A stretch of 64,000 bases of DNA from Deltaproteobacteria bacterium (GTDB taxonomy: Bacteria; Myxococcota_A; Polyangia; Nannocystales; Nannocystaceae). Under the pieces are notes generated by a model. It ran no database searches. It was not told where the DNA came from and was given only the letters and a program-made list of their open reading frames with translations. Positions 1 through 14,741 of this stretch are shown here, piece after piece. Each line of letters starts with the position of its first letter. Position 1 is the first letter of the stretch. Both the position numbers and the translations under genes were made by a program. Where the stretch lies: positions 1,922,001 to 1,986,000 of the forward strand of contig JADJEE010000002.1 in assembly GCA_016709225.1 (NCBI GenBank), given 5' to 3'.

Positions 1-1716
<1,716 letters not shown>

Positions 1717-1727
<11 letters not shown>

Positions 1728-2058
1728 CGTCTTCGTCTTCCGGTTCCATCGACGCCATGAGCGGATGGTCGTTCTTGCGCGCGAGCAAGTGGACCTGCGC
1801 GACCTTGGTCTCGGCGATCTCGTGGGTGTAAACCCCCGCGACGCCCTGGCCGTGGTGGTGCACGTGCAGCATCACGGCGGTGGCCTCCGACTCGCTGCGG
1901 TGGAACACCGTCTCGAGCAGACGCACGACGAAGTCCATCGGCGTGTAGTCGTCGTTGTGCAGGACCACGCGATACATCCGCGGTCGCTTGACCTTCTTCT
2001 CCTCGCGTTCCCGCAGGGCTACGCCGGTCTGCCGCTCTTCGTCGCGTCGCTCGCTCAT
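1717..2058 (-). CDS. clpS: ATP-dependent Clp protease adaptor ClpS
   Basis: ClpS (113 residues) binds the N-domain of ClpA and delivers N-degron substrates. The core signature YRVVLHNDDYTPMDFVVRLL, the following HRSESEA...ML.VH..G segment and the VYTHEIAETK motif match the family along its full length. The N-terminus is charged and unstructured, as usual. The C-terminus carries a short acidic extension (PEDEDDAE), and its coding sequence overlaps the clpA start. It is transcribed ahead of clpA and is divergent from the acetyltransferase gene at 2229, with the shared upstream region between them. Confidence 0.97.
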
Positions 2059-2228
2059 GCGCTCTCGCCTGATTCCACCAGTCTCGCGAGCAGTCTAGCA
2101 AACCATGGCCCGCACCCAAGGCTGCTCGTTCGGGCCGGTTCGAACGCCGGGAGCTACCGTCACGGGTGGGCTGGCGGCGCATCTCGGGTTGTCAGGTCGC
2201 GAGCCATGGCGTAAGACGGGCGGCTGGG

Positions 2229-3458
2229 ATGGGGCTACACGTCGTCTCGACTCGCTCGCTGTCGAGCGTCGATCCCGCGGCCTGGGACGCGCTGCAGCAC
2301 CACGGCAGTCCGTTCCTCGAACACGGCTTCCTGCGCGCGCTCGAGCGATCGCGATCGATCGGGCCCGGGTCGGGCTGGGATCCCCACTATCTCCTGGCCG
2401 AATGGGTGGGTCCGGACGCGGCCGCGGATGGGCCGCGTGAGCTGGTCGGTGCGCTGGCCTGCTTCGTGAAACACCACAGCTACGGCGAGTACATCTTCGA
2501 CTTCCCGTGGGCACGCGCGGCCCAGCGCAGCGGCATTCGCTACTACCCCAAGCTGGTGGTCGCGGCCCCGGTGACACCCGCGACCGGCCCGCGCGTGCTG
2601 CTGCGCGGCGCCGACGGACGGGCGCCCGCGCCGACGACGGTCGCCGACGCGCTGATCGAGGCCGCACGGGGGCTCGCCGACGACGCCGACTGCTCGTCGA
2701 TCCACTGGTTGTTCCACCGCGAGGACGAGGCCCCGCTGCTCGAGCGCCACGGCTTCGTGTCGCGGGCCAGCTTCCAGTACCACTGGCGCAACCCCATCGC
2801 GACCGGGGGCTACCCCGACTTCGAGGCGTTCCTCGCGGGGCTGACCTCGCGCAAGCGCAAGCAGATCCGCAAGGAGCGTGCGCGGGCCCAAGCCGCGGTC
2901 GACGACATCGCGTGGATCCCCGGCGACCAGCTCGACGACGACGACATCGCCGCGATCGATCGCTTCTACCGCAACACCACCGACGATCACGGCGGACAGG
3001 ACTACCTGCGACCGGGCTTCTTCGAGGCCCTGCGCGAGACGCTGCCGCATCGCATCGCATGGGTGCGTGCGCGACGGGATGGCCGAACGATCGCCGGCGC
3101 GCTGTACCTCGAGACCGACGCAGCGCTGTACGGCCGCTACTGGGGCGCCGATCTCGCGATCGAGTTCCTCCACTTCGAGCTCGCCTACTACCAGGGCATC
3201 GAGCGTTGCATCGCACGCGGCCTGCCGCTGTTCGAGGCCGGGGCACAGGGCGAGCACAAGCTGCTGCGTGGGTTCGCGCCGTCGCCGACCCACAGCGCGC
3301 ACTGGATCCGCCACCCGGGCCTGCGTGACGGCGTGCTGCGCTTCCTCGCCGAGGAGCGTCGCGCGGTCGCCGAGGCCAGCGCGGAGCTGGCCACGCTGCA
3401 GCCCTACAAGCACGCCGAGGCCGGGCGCGAGTCCACCGATCCAAACGACGATCCCTGA
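2229..3458 (+). CDS. GNAT-like N-acetyltransferase, COG3146/DUF482 family
   Basis: This protein of 409 residues matches the DUF482 (COG3146) family, often labelled peptidogalycan biosynthesis protein, a GNAT fold related to FemAB-type aminoacyltransferases. Family landmarks visible are GEYIFDFPWA, YYPKLVVAAPVTPATGPR, the KRKQIRKERA basic segment and the FEAGAQGEHKLLRGF motif near the C-terminus. The real substrate of the family is not established. I chose the ATG at 2229 because conserved sequence begins right after it; upstream in-frame starts add residues that look non-coding. It stands alone, 15 bases ahead of a kinase gene on the same strand. Confidence 0.88.
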   Translation: MGLHVVSTRSLSSVDPAAWDALQHHGSPFLEHGFLRALERSRSIGPGSGWDPHYLLAEWVGPDAAADGPRELVGALACFVKHHSYGEYIFDFPWARAAQRSGIRYYPKLVVAAPVTPATGPRVLLRGADGRAPAPTTVADALIEAARGLADDADCSSIHWLFHREDEAPLLERHGFVSRASFQYHWRNPIATGGYPDFEAFLAGLTSRKRKQIRKERARAQAAVDDIAWIPGDQLDDDDIAAIDRFYRNTTDDHGGQDYLRPGFFEALRETLPHRIAWVRARRDGRTIAGALYLETDAALYGRYWGADLAIEFLHFELAYYQGIERCIARGLPLFEAGAQGEHKLLRGFAPSPTHSAHWIRHPGLRDGVLRFLAEERRAVAEASAELATLQPYKHAEAGRESTDPNDDP

Positions 3459-3473
3459 CACGAACGACGATCG

Positions 3474-6218
<2,745 letters not shown>

Positions 6219-6233
<15 letters not shown>

Positions 6234-7250
6234 CTCGAAGCGCTGGAAGAACGCGGTCGTCGCCGGCGTCTTCCAATCTTCCATGTACCAGTGCCCCTGG
6301 TCGAAGGTGCACCACACGATCGGGTCGTCGCCGCAGCCCTGGTACTCGGCGCAGTGCTCGGTCGGGGCGATCGGCGTGGTCATGCCACCACAGCCGGCCT
6401 TGTCGAGCCAGAAGTCGCGCAGCTCCTCGCCGTAGTGGAACGGCACGATCTCGTCGTTGGTGGCGTGAGCCGACCACATCGGCACGGCGTCGCCGCAGTT
6501 GGTGACGACCATGCCCGCGCCCGAGGGTGCGGCCGCGCGGATGTAGTCGCCGCGGTAGCACATGAGCGCGTGGGTGAAGAAGCCGCCCGACGAGAAGCCC
6601 TGCACGAAGATGCGATCACGATCGATGCACAGCTGGTCGGAGGCCGCAGTCGCGAGCGCGTCCCACAGCTGGACGTCGGGATCACCCTCGCCATACTCCC
6701 AGTTGGTCGCACCGAGGCTCGCGAAGTAGCGCCCCTGCGGGTAGATGCCGATGGCCTGCCCGTTCCACTGCTCGCCGGCCTGGAAGCGCCAGCGCGCGCC
6801 GTCCATGTTCTCACCCAGGCCATGGAAGCCGAAGATGAGCGGGTACGCGTAGTCGGGATCGTAGTCATCCGGCAGCTGGATGATGTACTCGCGGTCGATG
6901 CCGGCGGCGTTGATGCTGCCCGAGAGGATCGACCCCGGCTGTGAGCCGCAGCCCGGCGACGGACCCAGCGGCATCGGACCACCGCTGTCTTCGCCGCTGT
7001 CGCTGGTGCTCGGGTCGACCGTCGGATCGCTGCTGCCGCTGCTGTCGGCCGGGCCATCGGTGGTGACGTCGGTCGTCGTGCTCGGCTGCGCGGTGGTCGA
7101 CGGCGAGTCGTCGCCCTTGGTCTGCGACGACGCCTCGTCGCCCGAGGAGCTCGAGTCGGCCGCGGTCGCACTCTCCTGCGACGAGGTGTCGGCGCACGCG
7201 GTGGCGAAGACGAAGGCCGTGGTGAGGGCGAGCGGACGCAAGGCAGTCAT
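6219..7250 (-). CDS. Secreted lipoprotein esterase, feruloyl esterase/PHB depolymerase-like
   Basis: The protein has 343 residues. A signal peptide ends at a probable lipid Cys19, followed by about 80 residues rich in Ser, Thr, Asp and Gly that look like a surface linker. The alpha/beta-hydrolase domain starts near residue 118. It has a GFHGLGEN oxyanion segment, nucleophile elbow GFSSGG with Ser220, a likely acid Asp266 in HATNDEIVP and catalytic His320 in FDQGH. This arrangement resembles the LpqC/feruloyl esterase/PHB depolymerase group, so the likely activity is ester hydrolysis of an extracellular substrate that I cannot name. Its 3' end overlaps the convergent kinase 1 gene by 15 bases. 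Confidence 0.82.
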
Positions 7251-7357
7251 GGCGCGCGGAGCCTAGCCGACGCCACCGGGGACCCCACAAGGGGTCGCGG
7301 GCGATTGTCCGAGTGCAAGCCGTCACGCGCGACATCACTCGTGCGCCTGCAACCGAC

Positions 7358-7376
7358 GGCGACGACGTCCGTCGCC
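7358..7376 (-). terminator. Hairpin downstream of the flavin oxidoreductase gene
   Basis: GGCGACG and CGTCGCC form a perfect 7-base-pair stem around a 5-base loop, with outer ACC/GGT pairing after a small bulge. It lies 60 bases past the stop codon of the gene ending at 7437. There is no T-tract, so a role as terminator is only inferred from position. Confidence 0.35.
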
Positions 7377-7436
7377 GGTGCCGTGCAACGCAACCGCGCG
7401 GCGGGCTTCCACCCGCACGCGGTGCTTCGCATCACG

Positions 7437-8513
<1,077 letters not shown>

Positions 8514-8667
8514 GGTTCTGACTCCGTTCGAGGGGAAGGCCGCAGGGTAAGTGCGCGCCCCCGGGCCCGCCAACCGCGGCACGCTCGAACGCACTGTCGC
8601 CGAGCGTGACCAATCCACGTCGCGGTGGCGGTAACAAGTACCCCGTGCAAGGCTTCCGCAGCTGGCC

Positions 8668-9324
8668 ATGGAACTGCGCATCTTCGGTACCATCACCTCG
8701 CCCTTCGTCCGTCGCGTCCGCATCGTGGCGCTCGAGCTCGGTGTGCCCCACGTGCTCGTGGACACCAACGACGACGACGGGCAGCGAGCACTACGGGAGC
8801 GGACCCCGCTGTGGAAGGTCCCGATCGTCGAGGTCGTCGGCAACGGCCCGGGGCCGCTGCGCGACGGCGCGCTGGTGTTCGACTCGCGCACGATCACCGA
8901 GGCGCTCGTGCGACACCTCGGGCCCGGCCCACTGCGGGCCGACCACGTCGACGACCTCGAGCTCGCCAACGTCGTGAGCGTCGTCGACGGCGCGCTCGAC
9001 TCGCTGATCAACACGCTGTACCTGTCGCGCGACGGCGTCACCGCCCAGCAGGCCGCCTACGTCCGCAAGCAGCACGACCGCGCGGCTGCGGCGATGGCCT
9101 GGCTCGAGGACCGCATCGACGACCGCGCCGACGGCCTCGCGCTGCGGCGCGCGTCCGCCGACTGCGCCGGCGCGCCGGGTCTGCCTGAGATCGCGCTCGC
9201 CACCGCGCTGGGGTGGATGCAGTTCCGCAAGACCTACCCGATCGAGCGGCACCCGCGGCTTTGGCGCTGCTTCGAGTCACTCGACGCGCGCGACAGCTTC
9301 ACGCGCACGCGTCCCACCGGGTGA
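8668..9324 (+). CDS. Glutathione S-transferase family protein
   Basis: The 218-residue protein has the N-terminal thioredoxin-like fold of cytosolic GSTs (MELRIFGTITSPFVRRVRI), a cis-proline segment WKVPIVEV and the FDSRTITEALVRHL substrate/glutathione-binding stretch. A helical C-terminal domain follows. Members conjugate or reduce electrophiles with glutathione; the exact substrate cannot be read from sequence. It is transcribed away from the OYE gene across a 154-base shared upstream region, in which I see no convincing operator. Confidence 0.88.
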   Translation: MELRIFGTITSPFVRRVRIVALELGVPHVLVDTNDDDGQRALRERTPLWKVPIVEVVGNGPGPLRDGALVFDSRTITEALVRHLGPGPLRADHVDDLELANVVSVVDGALDSLINTLYLSRDGVTAQQAAYVRKQHDRAAAAMAWLEDRIDDRADGLALRRASADCAGAPGLPEIALATALGWMQFRKTYPIERHPRLWRCFESLDARDSFTRTRPTG

Positions 9325-9379
9325 CCGGCGCTGCGAAAGTCGGGTACGCTGGGGTTTCTTCGAGGAGCTCGTCATTCGC

Positions 9380-9820
9380 ATGGATCCCCAAGTCGACGTC
9401 GAAGCGCGCATCGCTGAACTCGAAACCCAATTGCAGGACCTCCGCGGGGCCCGGCCACGTGCGACTCGCGTCGCGCCGCTGCCCGAGACCCACGAGCCGC
9501 ATCGCCTGCGCCGGCTCGGTACCATCGCCGCGATGGGCCTGTTCGCGCTGAGCCTGCCGCTCGCGAGCTGGTTGCACGGCGCCCAGCGGGCCGAGCAGGA
9601 CGCAGCGACGCAGCGGCGCGCGTACAAGTACGAGCACGCGCTGCAGCTGGCCGACGAGCGTCAGGAGCGGACCATGAAGTTCGTCGACGCCGCGCTCGAC
9701 CCGACCCGCTCGCGCGCGCAGCGTGACGCGGCACTGCGCTTCCTCGCCGAGGAGCTGGGGCCCAAGAGTGCGGTGCGTGCGTGGGCTCGCAAGGAGCTCG
9801 CGCGGGGCTGCGGCGGCTGA
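9380..9820 (+). CDS. Small coiled-coil/membrane protein of unknown function
   Basis: I do not recognise this 146-residue protein. A short predicted coiled coil (ARIAELETQLQDL) at residues 8-20 is followed by a basic proline-containing linker, one hydrophobic span near 48-63 (TIAAMGLFALSLPLASWL), and a charged helical tail with regular Ala/Arg/Glu spacing. The topology suggests a bitopic inner-membrane protein with most of the chain on one side. It follows the GST gene by 55 bases on the same strand and may be cotranscribed with it. Confidence 0.7.
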   Translation: MDPQVDVEARIAELETQLQDLRGARPRATRVAPLPETHEPHRLRRLGTIAAMGLFALSLPLASWLHGAQRAEQDAATQRRAYKYEHALQLADERQERTMKFVDAALDPTRSRAQRDAALRFLAEELGPKSAVRAWARKELARGCGG

Positions 9821-9837
9821 CGACGACCTCGCCGTCG

Positions 9838-9865
9838 GCGCGCGCCGGGCTCGACCGGCGCGCGC
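9838..9865. terminator. 11-base-pair GC hairpin between convergent genes
   Basis: GCGCGCGCCGG and CCGGCGCGCGC pair perfectly around the loop GCTCGA. The hairpin sits in the 53-base gap between the convergent genes ending at 9820 and 9874, the expected place for a bidirectional terminator. No T-tract is present on either strand. Confidence 0.55.
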
Positions 9866-9873
9866 TCGCGTGC

Positions 9874-10485
9874 TCAACCCAATAGCCCGTCGGTGGTCGC
9901 GCGGATGTACTCGTCGAGGAACGCGTCGATGTCGTCGATCGGCAGCACCGGGTGTTCGTTGCGGATGCGTCGGGTGATCAAGAGCGCCGAGACGCCGTGG
10001 GCCGCCGACCACCACTTCGCGAAGAAGCGGTTGGCGTCCCCGGGCGGACGCCCGACCACCGCGGTGTAGCGCTCGATCAGCCGCCCGCGCAGGTCGTCGA
10101 CGATGCTGATGAGCTGCGGATGCTGGGGCGGGAGGATGGCCTCGGCCAGCGGGGTGTCTTCGATGAAGAGCAGCGAGTAGAGCCACGGGTTGTCGCGGGC
10201 GAAGGCGATGTAGCAGCGCGCGACCGCATGCAGCGACTCCCGCGGCGACGGCAGGGCGAGGCCGTCTTCGAGTGCGCGGGCCAGCATCAGCAGGCCACGC
10301 ATCCTCAGCTCGCGCATGATCGCGGCCTTGCTCTCGAAGCACGTGTACAGCGTCGTGGCGCTGGTGCCGAGCTTCGTGGCGATCGCCCGCATGGTGACGC
10401 CGTCCTCCCCCAAGGCTTGGCCGAGCTCCAAGCTCGCACCGATGATTGCCTCGCGGAAGGCGTCCACGTCCCCGAGCCCTGTCAT
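9874..10485 (-). CDS. TetR family transcriptional regulator
   Basis: This one-component repressor has 203 residues. The N-terminal helix-turn-helix is typical: EAIIGASLELGQALGEDGVTMRAIATKLGTSATTLYTCFESKAAIM, where GTSATTLYTCFESK is the recognition region. The C-terminal half resembles the TetR_C_33/WHG type domain (FIEDTPLAEAILPP; FFAKWWSAAHGVSAL). The ATG at 10485 was chosen because it precedes the HTH by the usual distance and sits just below a palindrome. The ligand is unknown. It is divergent from giant lipoprotein A, which it may control. Confidence 0.9.
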   Translation of the reverse strand: MTGLGDVDAFREAIIGASLELGQALGEDGVTMRAIATKLGTSATTLYTCFESKAAIMRELRMRGLLMLARALEDGLALPSPRESLHAVARCYIAFARDNPWLYSLLFIEDTPLAEAILPPQHPQLISIVDDLRGRLIERYTAVVGRPPGDANRFFAKWWSAAHGVSALLITRRIRNEHPVLPIDDIDAFLDEYIRATTDGLLG

Positions 10486-10489
10486 GGCG

Positions 10490-10521
10490 GCGAAAGTAAC
10501 CAGCTTTCGCACGACATGTCG
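10490..10521. promoter_or_regulatory. Palindromic operator candidate upstream of the TetR gene
   Basis: GCGAAAG-N7-CTTTCGC is a perfect 7-base inverted repeat at 10490-10510, five bases above the tetR start codon. A second perfect palindrome CGACATGTCG follows at 10512-10521. Size and position fit a TetR dimer site for autoregulation, and possibly for control of the divergent gene at 10701. No promoter hexamers are clear. Confidence 0.6.
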
Positions 10522-10700
10522 CCCACCCTCGCCCCATGCGACGCGACACGGTTCAATAACAGCGTTCCCGAACAAGGCGCCGCGGCTGACCTGCTCGCGG
10601 GCATCCGAACGGCCGCGAACGCTGGCCGTGCGTGTGGGGTCTTCGCGTGTTCGGTATAACCGCGGTGCGAGACGCCGGATCCGCGGCGAGAACGGCCGAT

Positions 10701-13700
10701 ATGCCACGCACGAACGCATCCCGAACCCTCTGGCACTCCGTGTTGCGAGCCCACGCGCTCCGGGCGGCCACCCGCGCGCTGCCGGTGGCCGTCGCCGGGC
10801 TTGCCGGCTGTGCAGAGCCCGAAGGTTTGACGCGCTCGGACCCGGCGGCGGTGACCGTGCGCTTCGACTTCGATCACCGACCGCTGCCCGACATCCCGCT
10901 GCCCAACGACATCGCGACGCGCCCCGATCCCACCTCGGCGACCGGGCTGCGCATCAATGCCTCGATGCTCGCGCCGACCGGCTACGAGCGACGGACCCGC
11001 GAGCTCATCGACGGGCTCGACGGCTGGGGCGTGTACCAGCCCATCAACATCCCCTTCACCGGCCCGATCGACGTCATGGGCCTGCGCGACCGCCACGACG
11101 ACGACGACTACGACACCGCCGACGACGCCATCTACTTGATCAACATCGATCGCAGCTCCAGCGAGTTCGGGCAGCTGCAGCACATCGACGTCGGCCAGGG
11201 CAACTACCCCATCATCCTCGAGCGGCTCGACAAGTACGGCAGCAACGATCCGCACGAGTGGAACATCAACCTCGTCTTCGACGAGAACGACGAGGACCGC
11301 AACCGCAACGGCGTGCTCGACCCTGCCGAGGACGCCAACCGCAACGGCATGCTCGACCCCGGCGAGGACGAGAACGGCAACGGTGTGCTCGATCTCGCGG
11401 AGGACATCGACGCCGACGGGGTGCTCGACCGGCCCAACTACTTCCCCGGTCGCGCGCCCGCGAAGGACGACCTGGCCGGCCGCGCCGACGCCCTGATGAG
11501 CTTCTACGAGCGCGAGACCAACACGCTCGTGGTCGCACCGCTGGTGCCGCTGCGCGAGCGCACGCGCTATGCCGTGGTGGTGACCAAGCGGCTGCACGAC
11601 ACCGAGGGCGACCCCGTCGGTTCGCCCTTCGCCTACGTCAACCACACCGCGCAGACCGACGACCTCGAGCCCCTGCTCGAGGTGCTACCGGACGGACTCG
11701 CGGTCGACGACATCGCGTTCGCGTTCTCGTACACCACCGAGTCGATCACCAAGGACTGGATCGCCGTGCGCGAGGGCCTCTACGGCGAGGGCCCGCAAGC
11801 CCACTTCGCCGACGAGTTCCCGGCCCAGCTGCAGCGGCTGTTCCCGCTCAAGGACACCAGCCCGGGCAGCAAGTTCGAGGGCAAGAACCCCTTCGTGCTG
11901 CACCAAGAAGACTGGCGCGCCGTGCTCGGCGTGCTGTTGATGGCGTTCTTCGAGGGCGGTGACACCACCAGCCAGCAATTCCAGGCCATCGTCGACGGCC
12001 ATGACTACATCGACTTCCACGCCCAGGGCACCTACCTCTCGCCGCAGCTGTTCGATCGCTTCGACGACGATCTGAAGCGCCTGCCGCTCGACCTGCAGTC
12101 GTGGCCGACCGAGCTCGAGAAGACCGCTGCGACCGCGCGCGCCGAAGAGATCCCGTTCTGGCTGATCATGCCGCGCAAGGAGGTCTCGGTGCGGGGTCAG
12201 GGCAAGCAGGCGCCGGTGGTGCTGCTCGGCCACGGCTACACCAGCAATCGCGCCACCGAGCTGCTGGGCTTCGCTGGCTTCCTCGCGCAGTTCGGCGTGG
12301 CGGCGATCTCGACCGACAACGTCTCGCACGGCGTGCCCATCACCCCCGAGCAGGAGGACATGTTCCGCCCGCTGATGCGCGCCGCCGGGCTCGAGCCCGC
12401 GATCGATGCCGTGCTCTTCGCCCGCGGCGGCGACCAGGACGGCGACGGCTTCCATGACCAGGACCTCGACAAGGACGGCACCATCGACTCCGGCGCCGAC
12501 TTCTGGACCGCCTACCTCTTCCACATGCGCGACATGGTGCGGCAGTCGGCGCTCGACTACATGCAGCTCATCCGCATCATCCGCAGCTGGGACGGCAAGC
12601 GGAAGTGGATGCTCGACCTCGACGGCGACGGCAAGGCCGAGGAGGTCGACGTCGACGGGGACGGCGTGACCGACCTCGCGGGCGACTTCGACGGCGACGG
12701 CATCGTCGACATCGGCTCCGAGTCGCCGATCTACGTGATGGGTGGGTCGCTCGGCGGCATCATGGCGACCACCCTCGGCGGCCTCGAGCCCGAGATCGAC
12801 GCGGTGATCCCGATCGCGGGCGCCGGCCGCCTGATGGACGTCGGCAACCGCTCGCAGCAGGGCGGCGTGCCCGAGGCCGTATTGATGCGCGTCATGGGGC
12901 CGCTGTTCCTCGCGACCACCGGCGACGACGGGCTCACCCGCGTGCACAGCCAGGTCACCGAGCTCAACCACCTCGCCGACATCCCGATCACCACGCTGTC
13001 GGGGCTGCGGCCCGGCGACACGATGATCGCGGAGAACCTCGAGAACGGCGAACACGGCTGCTCGTACCTGCTGCCCGAGGCGAGCGGCGGCACCGGCGTG
13101 ACCGCGCGCGCGCGCGTGTCGTTGCCCTCCGACGTCGGCGATGCGGTCGCACTGCGGTTCTATCGCGGCGACGTGCTGGTGCCCGGTGAGGAGTGCCAGC
13201 TGGTGCCCGACGTCGAGCCGATCTTCGAGATCACCGAGATGGACGCGCCGCTCGATGGCGACGGCAACCCCATGCGCTTCGAGGGCGACGTCATCCCGGC
13301 CGGCAAGGTACGGGCCTTCGCCGAGGGCTTCGGCCTGCCGCGCAACCGGCCCAGCCTGCGCCGACTCATGAGCCTCGCGCAGCTGGTGCTCGACCCGACC
13401 GATCCCGGCGTGCTCGCGCGTCACCTCGCAGCCGAGCCGCTCAGCTACCCCAACGGCGACCAGACCGGCGCGCGCTTCCTCATCGTCACCACCATCGGTG
13501 ACATGAGCGTGCCCGCCAACGGCGGCATCACCGTTGGCCGGGCCGCGGGCCTGGTCGACTACCTCCGACCCGACCCGCGCTACGGCAAGCCGGTGAACCA
13601 GGTGCTCATCGACACGTACACCGCCGAGTCGGTCAACCGCCTGCAGCGCTACACCTACGCCAACGTGCCCAGCAACTCGAACATCGTCGATCTGCTGCAC

Positions 13701-14144
13701 CTCGACGACACCCGCGGCGTGCACTACGACGTCGAGAACTTCGCGGAGGGCGGCGACATCTGGGGCTCCAACATCCCGCGCCTCGATCCACCGCTGCGGC
13801 TGGTGCGAGACCACGACACCCAGGGCAATCCTCTGGGTGGGCTGTCGGCCGCCGCGTTCCCCTACGCGATCCCGCAGGGCCAGCACGGCTTCCCGCTGCC
13901 CGGCGAGATGACCGACTGGGCCATCAAGATCTGTCGCGAGACCCTCGGCAGCCAGGCCCCCGAGTGCGCCGCCGATCAGATCGTCGGCAACACCTTCGAC
14001 ATCGGGTGGTTCATGTTCCACACCTTCGGCCGCTTCCTGCGACGGCCCGAGCTGCACCCGTACGCGCTCGGCTGCGTGTCGAAGAACCCGTGCAACGAGA
14101 TCCCGACGGTGCCGGAGCAGCGCGACCCGGCCTCGCTGCGCTGA
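10701..14144 (+). CDS. Giant lipoprotein A: alpha/beta-hydrolase with interspersed calcium-binding-type Asp repeats
   Basis: The protein has 1147 residues with a lipobox ending at Cys37 (GLAGC). Residues 194-243 form a tandem run of D-x-N/D-x-N/D-G-x-L-D units like thrombospondin type 3 or dockerin calcium loops. An alpha/beta-hydrolase fold follows: oxyanion strand LLGHGYTSN near 508, further Asp-rich loops near 576-595 and 638-672, nucleophile elbow GGSLGG near 681-686 and a probable catalytic His in PQGQHGF near 1060. The calcium-type loops therefore lie inside the hydrolase domain. I know no named family. It is closely related along its whole length to the gene at 23817. The ATG at 10701 is preferred because the signal peptide starts there. 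Confidence 0.85.
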   Translation: MPRTNASRTLWHSVLRAHALRAATRALPVAVAGLAGCAEPEGLTRSDPAAVTVRFDFDHRPLPDIPLPNDIATRPDPTSATGLRINASMLAPTGYERRTRELIDGLDGWGVYQPINIPFTGPIDVMGLRDRHDDDDYDTADDAIYLINIDRSSSEFGQLQHIDVGQGNYPIILERLDKYGSNDPHEWNINLVFDENDEDRNRNGVLDPAEDANRNGMLDPGEDENGNGVLDLAEDIDADGVLDRPNYFPGRAPAKDDLAGRADALMSFYERETNTLVVAPLVPLRERTRYAVVVTKRLHDTEGDPVGSPFAYVNHTAQTDDLEPLLEVLPDGLAVDDIAFAFSYTTESITKDWIAVREGLYGEGPQAHFADEFPAQLQRLFPLKDTSPGSKFEGKNPFVLHQEDWRAVLGVLLMAFFEGGDTTSQQFQAIVDGHDYIDFHAQGTYLSPQLFDRFDDDLKRLPLDLQSWPTELEKTAATARAEEIPFWLIMPRKEVSVRGQGKQAPVVLLGHGYTSNRATELLGFAGFLAQFGVAAISTDNVSHGVPITPEQEDMFRPLMRAAGLEPAIDAVLFARGGDQDGDGFHDQDLDKDGTIDSGADFWTAYLFHMRDMVRQSALDYMQLIRIIRSWDGKRKWMLDLDGDGKAEEVDVDGDGVTDLAGDFDGDGIVDIGSESPIYVMGGSLGGIMATTLGGLEPEIDAVIPIAGAGRLMDVGNRSQQGGVPEAVLMRVMGPLFLATTGDDGLTRVHSQVTELNHLADIPITTLSGLRPGDTMIAENLENGEHGCSYLLPEASGGTGVTARARVSLPSDVGDAVALRFYRGDVLVPGEECQLVPDVEPIFEITEMDAPLDGDGNPMRFEGDVIPAGKVRAFAEGFGLPRNRPSLRRLMSLAQLVLDPTDPGVLARHLAAEPLSYPNGDQTGARFLIVTTIGDMSVPANGGITVGRAAGLVDYLRPDPRYGKPVNQVLIDTYTAESVNRLQRYTYANVPSNSNIVDLLHLDDTRGVHYDVENFAEGGDIWGSNIPRLDPPLRLVRDHDTQGNPLGGLSAAAFPYAIPQGQHGFPLPGEMTDWAIKICRETLGSQAPECAADQIVGNTFDIGWFMFHTFGRFLRRPELHPYALGCVSKNPCNEIPTVPEQRDPASLR

Positions 14145-14158
14145 CGCGGCGCGCACCG

Positions 14159-14719
14159 ATGCGCGATCGACCACCGTCCGCACCGCTGGCCCCCGGCGAC
14201 CTGCGCGTGTTCGCCTACGGCTCGCTGATCTGGCGCCCGGGCTTCACGCCGCGCTCGCACGCGCCCGCCGTGCTGCGCGGCTGGTCGCGTCGCTTCTGGC
14301 AGGCCTCGACCGACCACCGTGGCGTGCCCGGGGCCCCGGGTCGCGTGGTCACGCTCGTGCAAGGCGACGCTGCGGCGCACTGCCGCGGCGTCGTGTACGA
14401 GCTCGACCCTGCGCAGGCCGACGACGTACTCGCGATGCTCGACGTGCGCGAGAGCGGTGGCTATGTCCGCGGCCGCGCGGCGCTCGAGCACCCCGGCGGC
14501 GGTGCGTTCGGCGACGCGTGGGTGTGGATCGCCCATCCCGGCAACCCCAACTGGGCCGGGCCCGCCGAAGATGATGCCCTCGCCGCGCAGATCCGCAGCG
14601 CACACGGCCCGAGCGGCGCCAACCTCGAGTACGTGCTCGAGCTGGCCGACGCGCTGGCAGCCGCGGGCATCTCCGACGAGCACATCGCGAGCCTCGCCGC
14701 CCTGCTGCGCGTCGGCTGA
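14159..14719 (+). CDS. chaC: Gamma-glutamylcyclotransferase, ChaC family
   Basis: ChaC enzymes (186 residues here) cleave glutathione or gamma-glutamyl dipeptides to 5-oxoproline. The opening VFAYGSLIWRPGF is the family signature loop, and RGVVYELDPAQ and LDVRESGGY (with the expected catalytic Glu) follow in the right order; IAHPGNPNWAGP matches the late substrate-pocket segment. The start at 14159 is 14 bases after giant lipoprotein A, so it may be cotranscribed. It converges on an ECF sigma gene. Confidence 0.92.
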   Translation: MRDRPPSAPLAPGDLRVFAYGSLIWRPGFTPRSHAPAVLRGWSRRFWQASTDHRGVPGAPGRVVTLVQGDAAAHCRGVVYELDPAQADDVLAMLDVRESGGYVRGRAALEHPGGGAFGDAWVWIAHPGNPNWAGPAEDDALAAQIRSAHGPSGANLEYVLELADALAAAGISDEHIASLAALLRVG

Positions 14720-14741
14720 CGAGCCGCCGACCGCACGAGCG

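Noticed and set aside
11685..14183. Minus-strand open frame of 832 codons opposite giant lipoprotein A
   Set aside because: Composition is a mirror of the Asp/Gly-rich coding strand, with no signal peptide or domain; giant lipoprotein B has a similar antisense frame for the same reason.
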